Source of the DNA: Nioella nitratireducens
GTDB taxonomy: Bacteria > Pseudomonadota > Alphaproteobacteria > Rhodobacterales > Rhodobacteraceae
DNA: 64,000 nt
Direction of reading: 5' to 3'
Assembly (NCBI RefSeq): GCF_001879715.1
Contig: NZ_MNBW01000010.1
Span: 98,033 to 162,032 of the forward strand
Shown here one piece after another: positions 63,874-64,000 of the stretch. The stretch's first letter is position 1. The number at the start of each line of letters is the position of its first letter. Under the pieces are notes generated by a model. That model had not been told where the DNA came from and ran no database searches. It worked only from the letters and a program-made list of their open reading frames with translations. A program made the translations under genes and the position numbers.

Positions 63874-64000
63874 TGAGCTACCCCCCCGAATTTCGGACAC
63901 TGACATAAGCTACGAATTGCAGTTTGCTGATCTTCGACGAGAAGGAGATCAGAGATGTCGAAACGCAAGCAGCACGCGCCCGAGTTCAAGGCGAAGGTCG
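63874..64000 (+). mobile_element. left end of an IS3-family insertion sequence
   Basis: From 63874 the sequence TGAGCTACCCCCCCGAATTT has the look of an IS3-family terminal inverted repeat (TG start). It is followed after about 80 bases by the first codons of an OrfA-type transposase. The right end, target duplication and orfB are outside the window. Confidence 0.75.
63955..64000 (+). CDS. IS3-type transposase OrfA, first 15 codons
   Basis: Starts MSKRKQHAPEFKAKV, the classic beginning of IS3-family OrfA (helix-turn-helix DNA-binding subunit), behind GAAGGAG. Only the N-terminus is in the window; the remainder and OrfB lie to the right. Confidence 0.85.
   Translation, partial: MSKRKQHAPEFKAKV

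Noticed and set aside
63795..63989. 64-residue minus-strand open frame
   Set aside because: It crosses the IS boundary and lies antisense to the OrfA start, so it cannot be an old gene.

Overview
The window reads as chromosomal DNA of a GC-rich alphaproteobacterium of the Rhodobacteraceae (Roseobacter group). Evidence: uniformly high GC, ATGA-type gene overlaps, an hflK-hflC-DUF2065-degP neighbourhood, a PhaR-PhaP-PhaC-PhaZ polyhydroxyalkanoate locus, DUF2842 behind purA, and two very long alanine/proline-rich proteins. Genus level cannot be fixed from the sequence. No rRNA, tRNA or CRISPR array was seen. The only mobile element is the left end of an IS3-like insertion sequence at the right edge (from about 63874), which abuts the 3' end of a broken gene.

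Layout: 1-4.3 kb, catabolic operon (aldehyde dehydrogenase, M19 dipeptidase, unknown protein, DUF3726 protein). 4.3-7.6 kb, copper export island (cueR, copA, divergent copZ) with two CueR-type promoters. 7.7-20.2 kb, housekeeping and unknown genes (DUF4177, bolA, a J-domain protein, SIMPL protein, a 1095-residue single-span protein, mgtE, guanine and 8-oxoguanine deaminases, histidinol-phosphatase, PraR-like regulator, quinone oxidoreductase). 20.3-25.4 kb, adrenodoxin-type ferredoxin, an orphan DnaE2-type OB domain, a lipoprotein, and a TetR/CoA-ligase/enoyl-CoA hydratase operon. 25.4-33.2 kb, membrane quality control (degP, DUF2065, hflC, hflK) followed by gor, rpiA and a thiamine pyrophosphokinase. 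33.3-40 kb, an acidic 855-residue protein, purA, secG, pyrG. 40-48.5 kb, an outer-membrane barrel protein, PhzF, TerB, a PhnD-like protein, a complete polar amino-acid ABC transporter with a class I amidotransferase, and a DegT aminotransferase. 48.5-53.1 kb, the PHA storage locus. 53-60 kb, three alpha/beta hydrolases, thrS, an epimerase. 60.4-63 kb, a bufferin-type RiPP operon (DUF2282 precursor, DUF692/MNIO enzyme, DUF2063 partner, DoxX protein), then an ArsC-like reductase, a cold shock protein and the IS.

Functional links: two separate copper systems lie about 53 kb apart, CueR-controlled export and a bufferin-like operon whose known relatives bind copper. The PHA locus carries all four core functions plus CTGC-N3-GCAG sites placed where the PhaR repressor would act. 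The most unusual non-coding signals are two arrays of GTGTAC-like hexamers at an almost exact 11-bp period (7707 and 37637), and three copies of a short repeat (core CCTTCTTCTTGG) found next to gene ends or a gene start.
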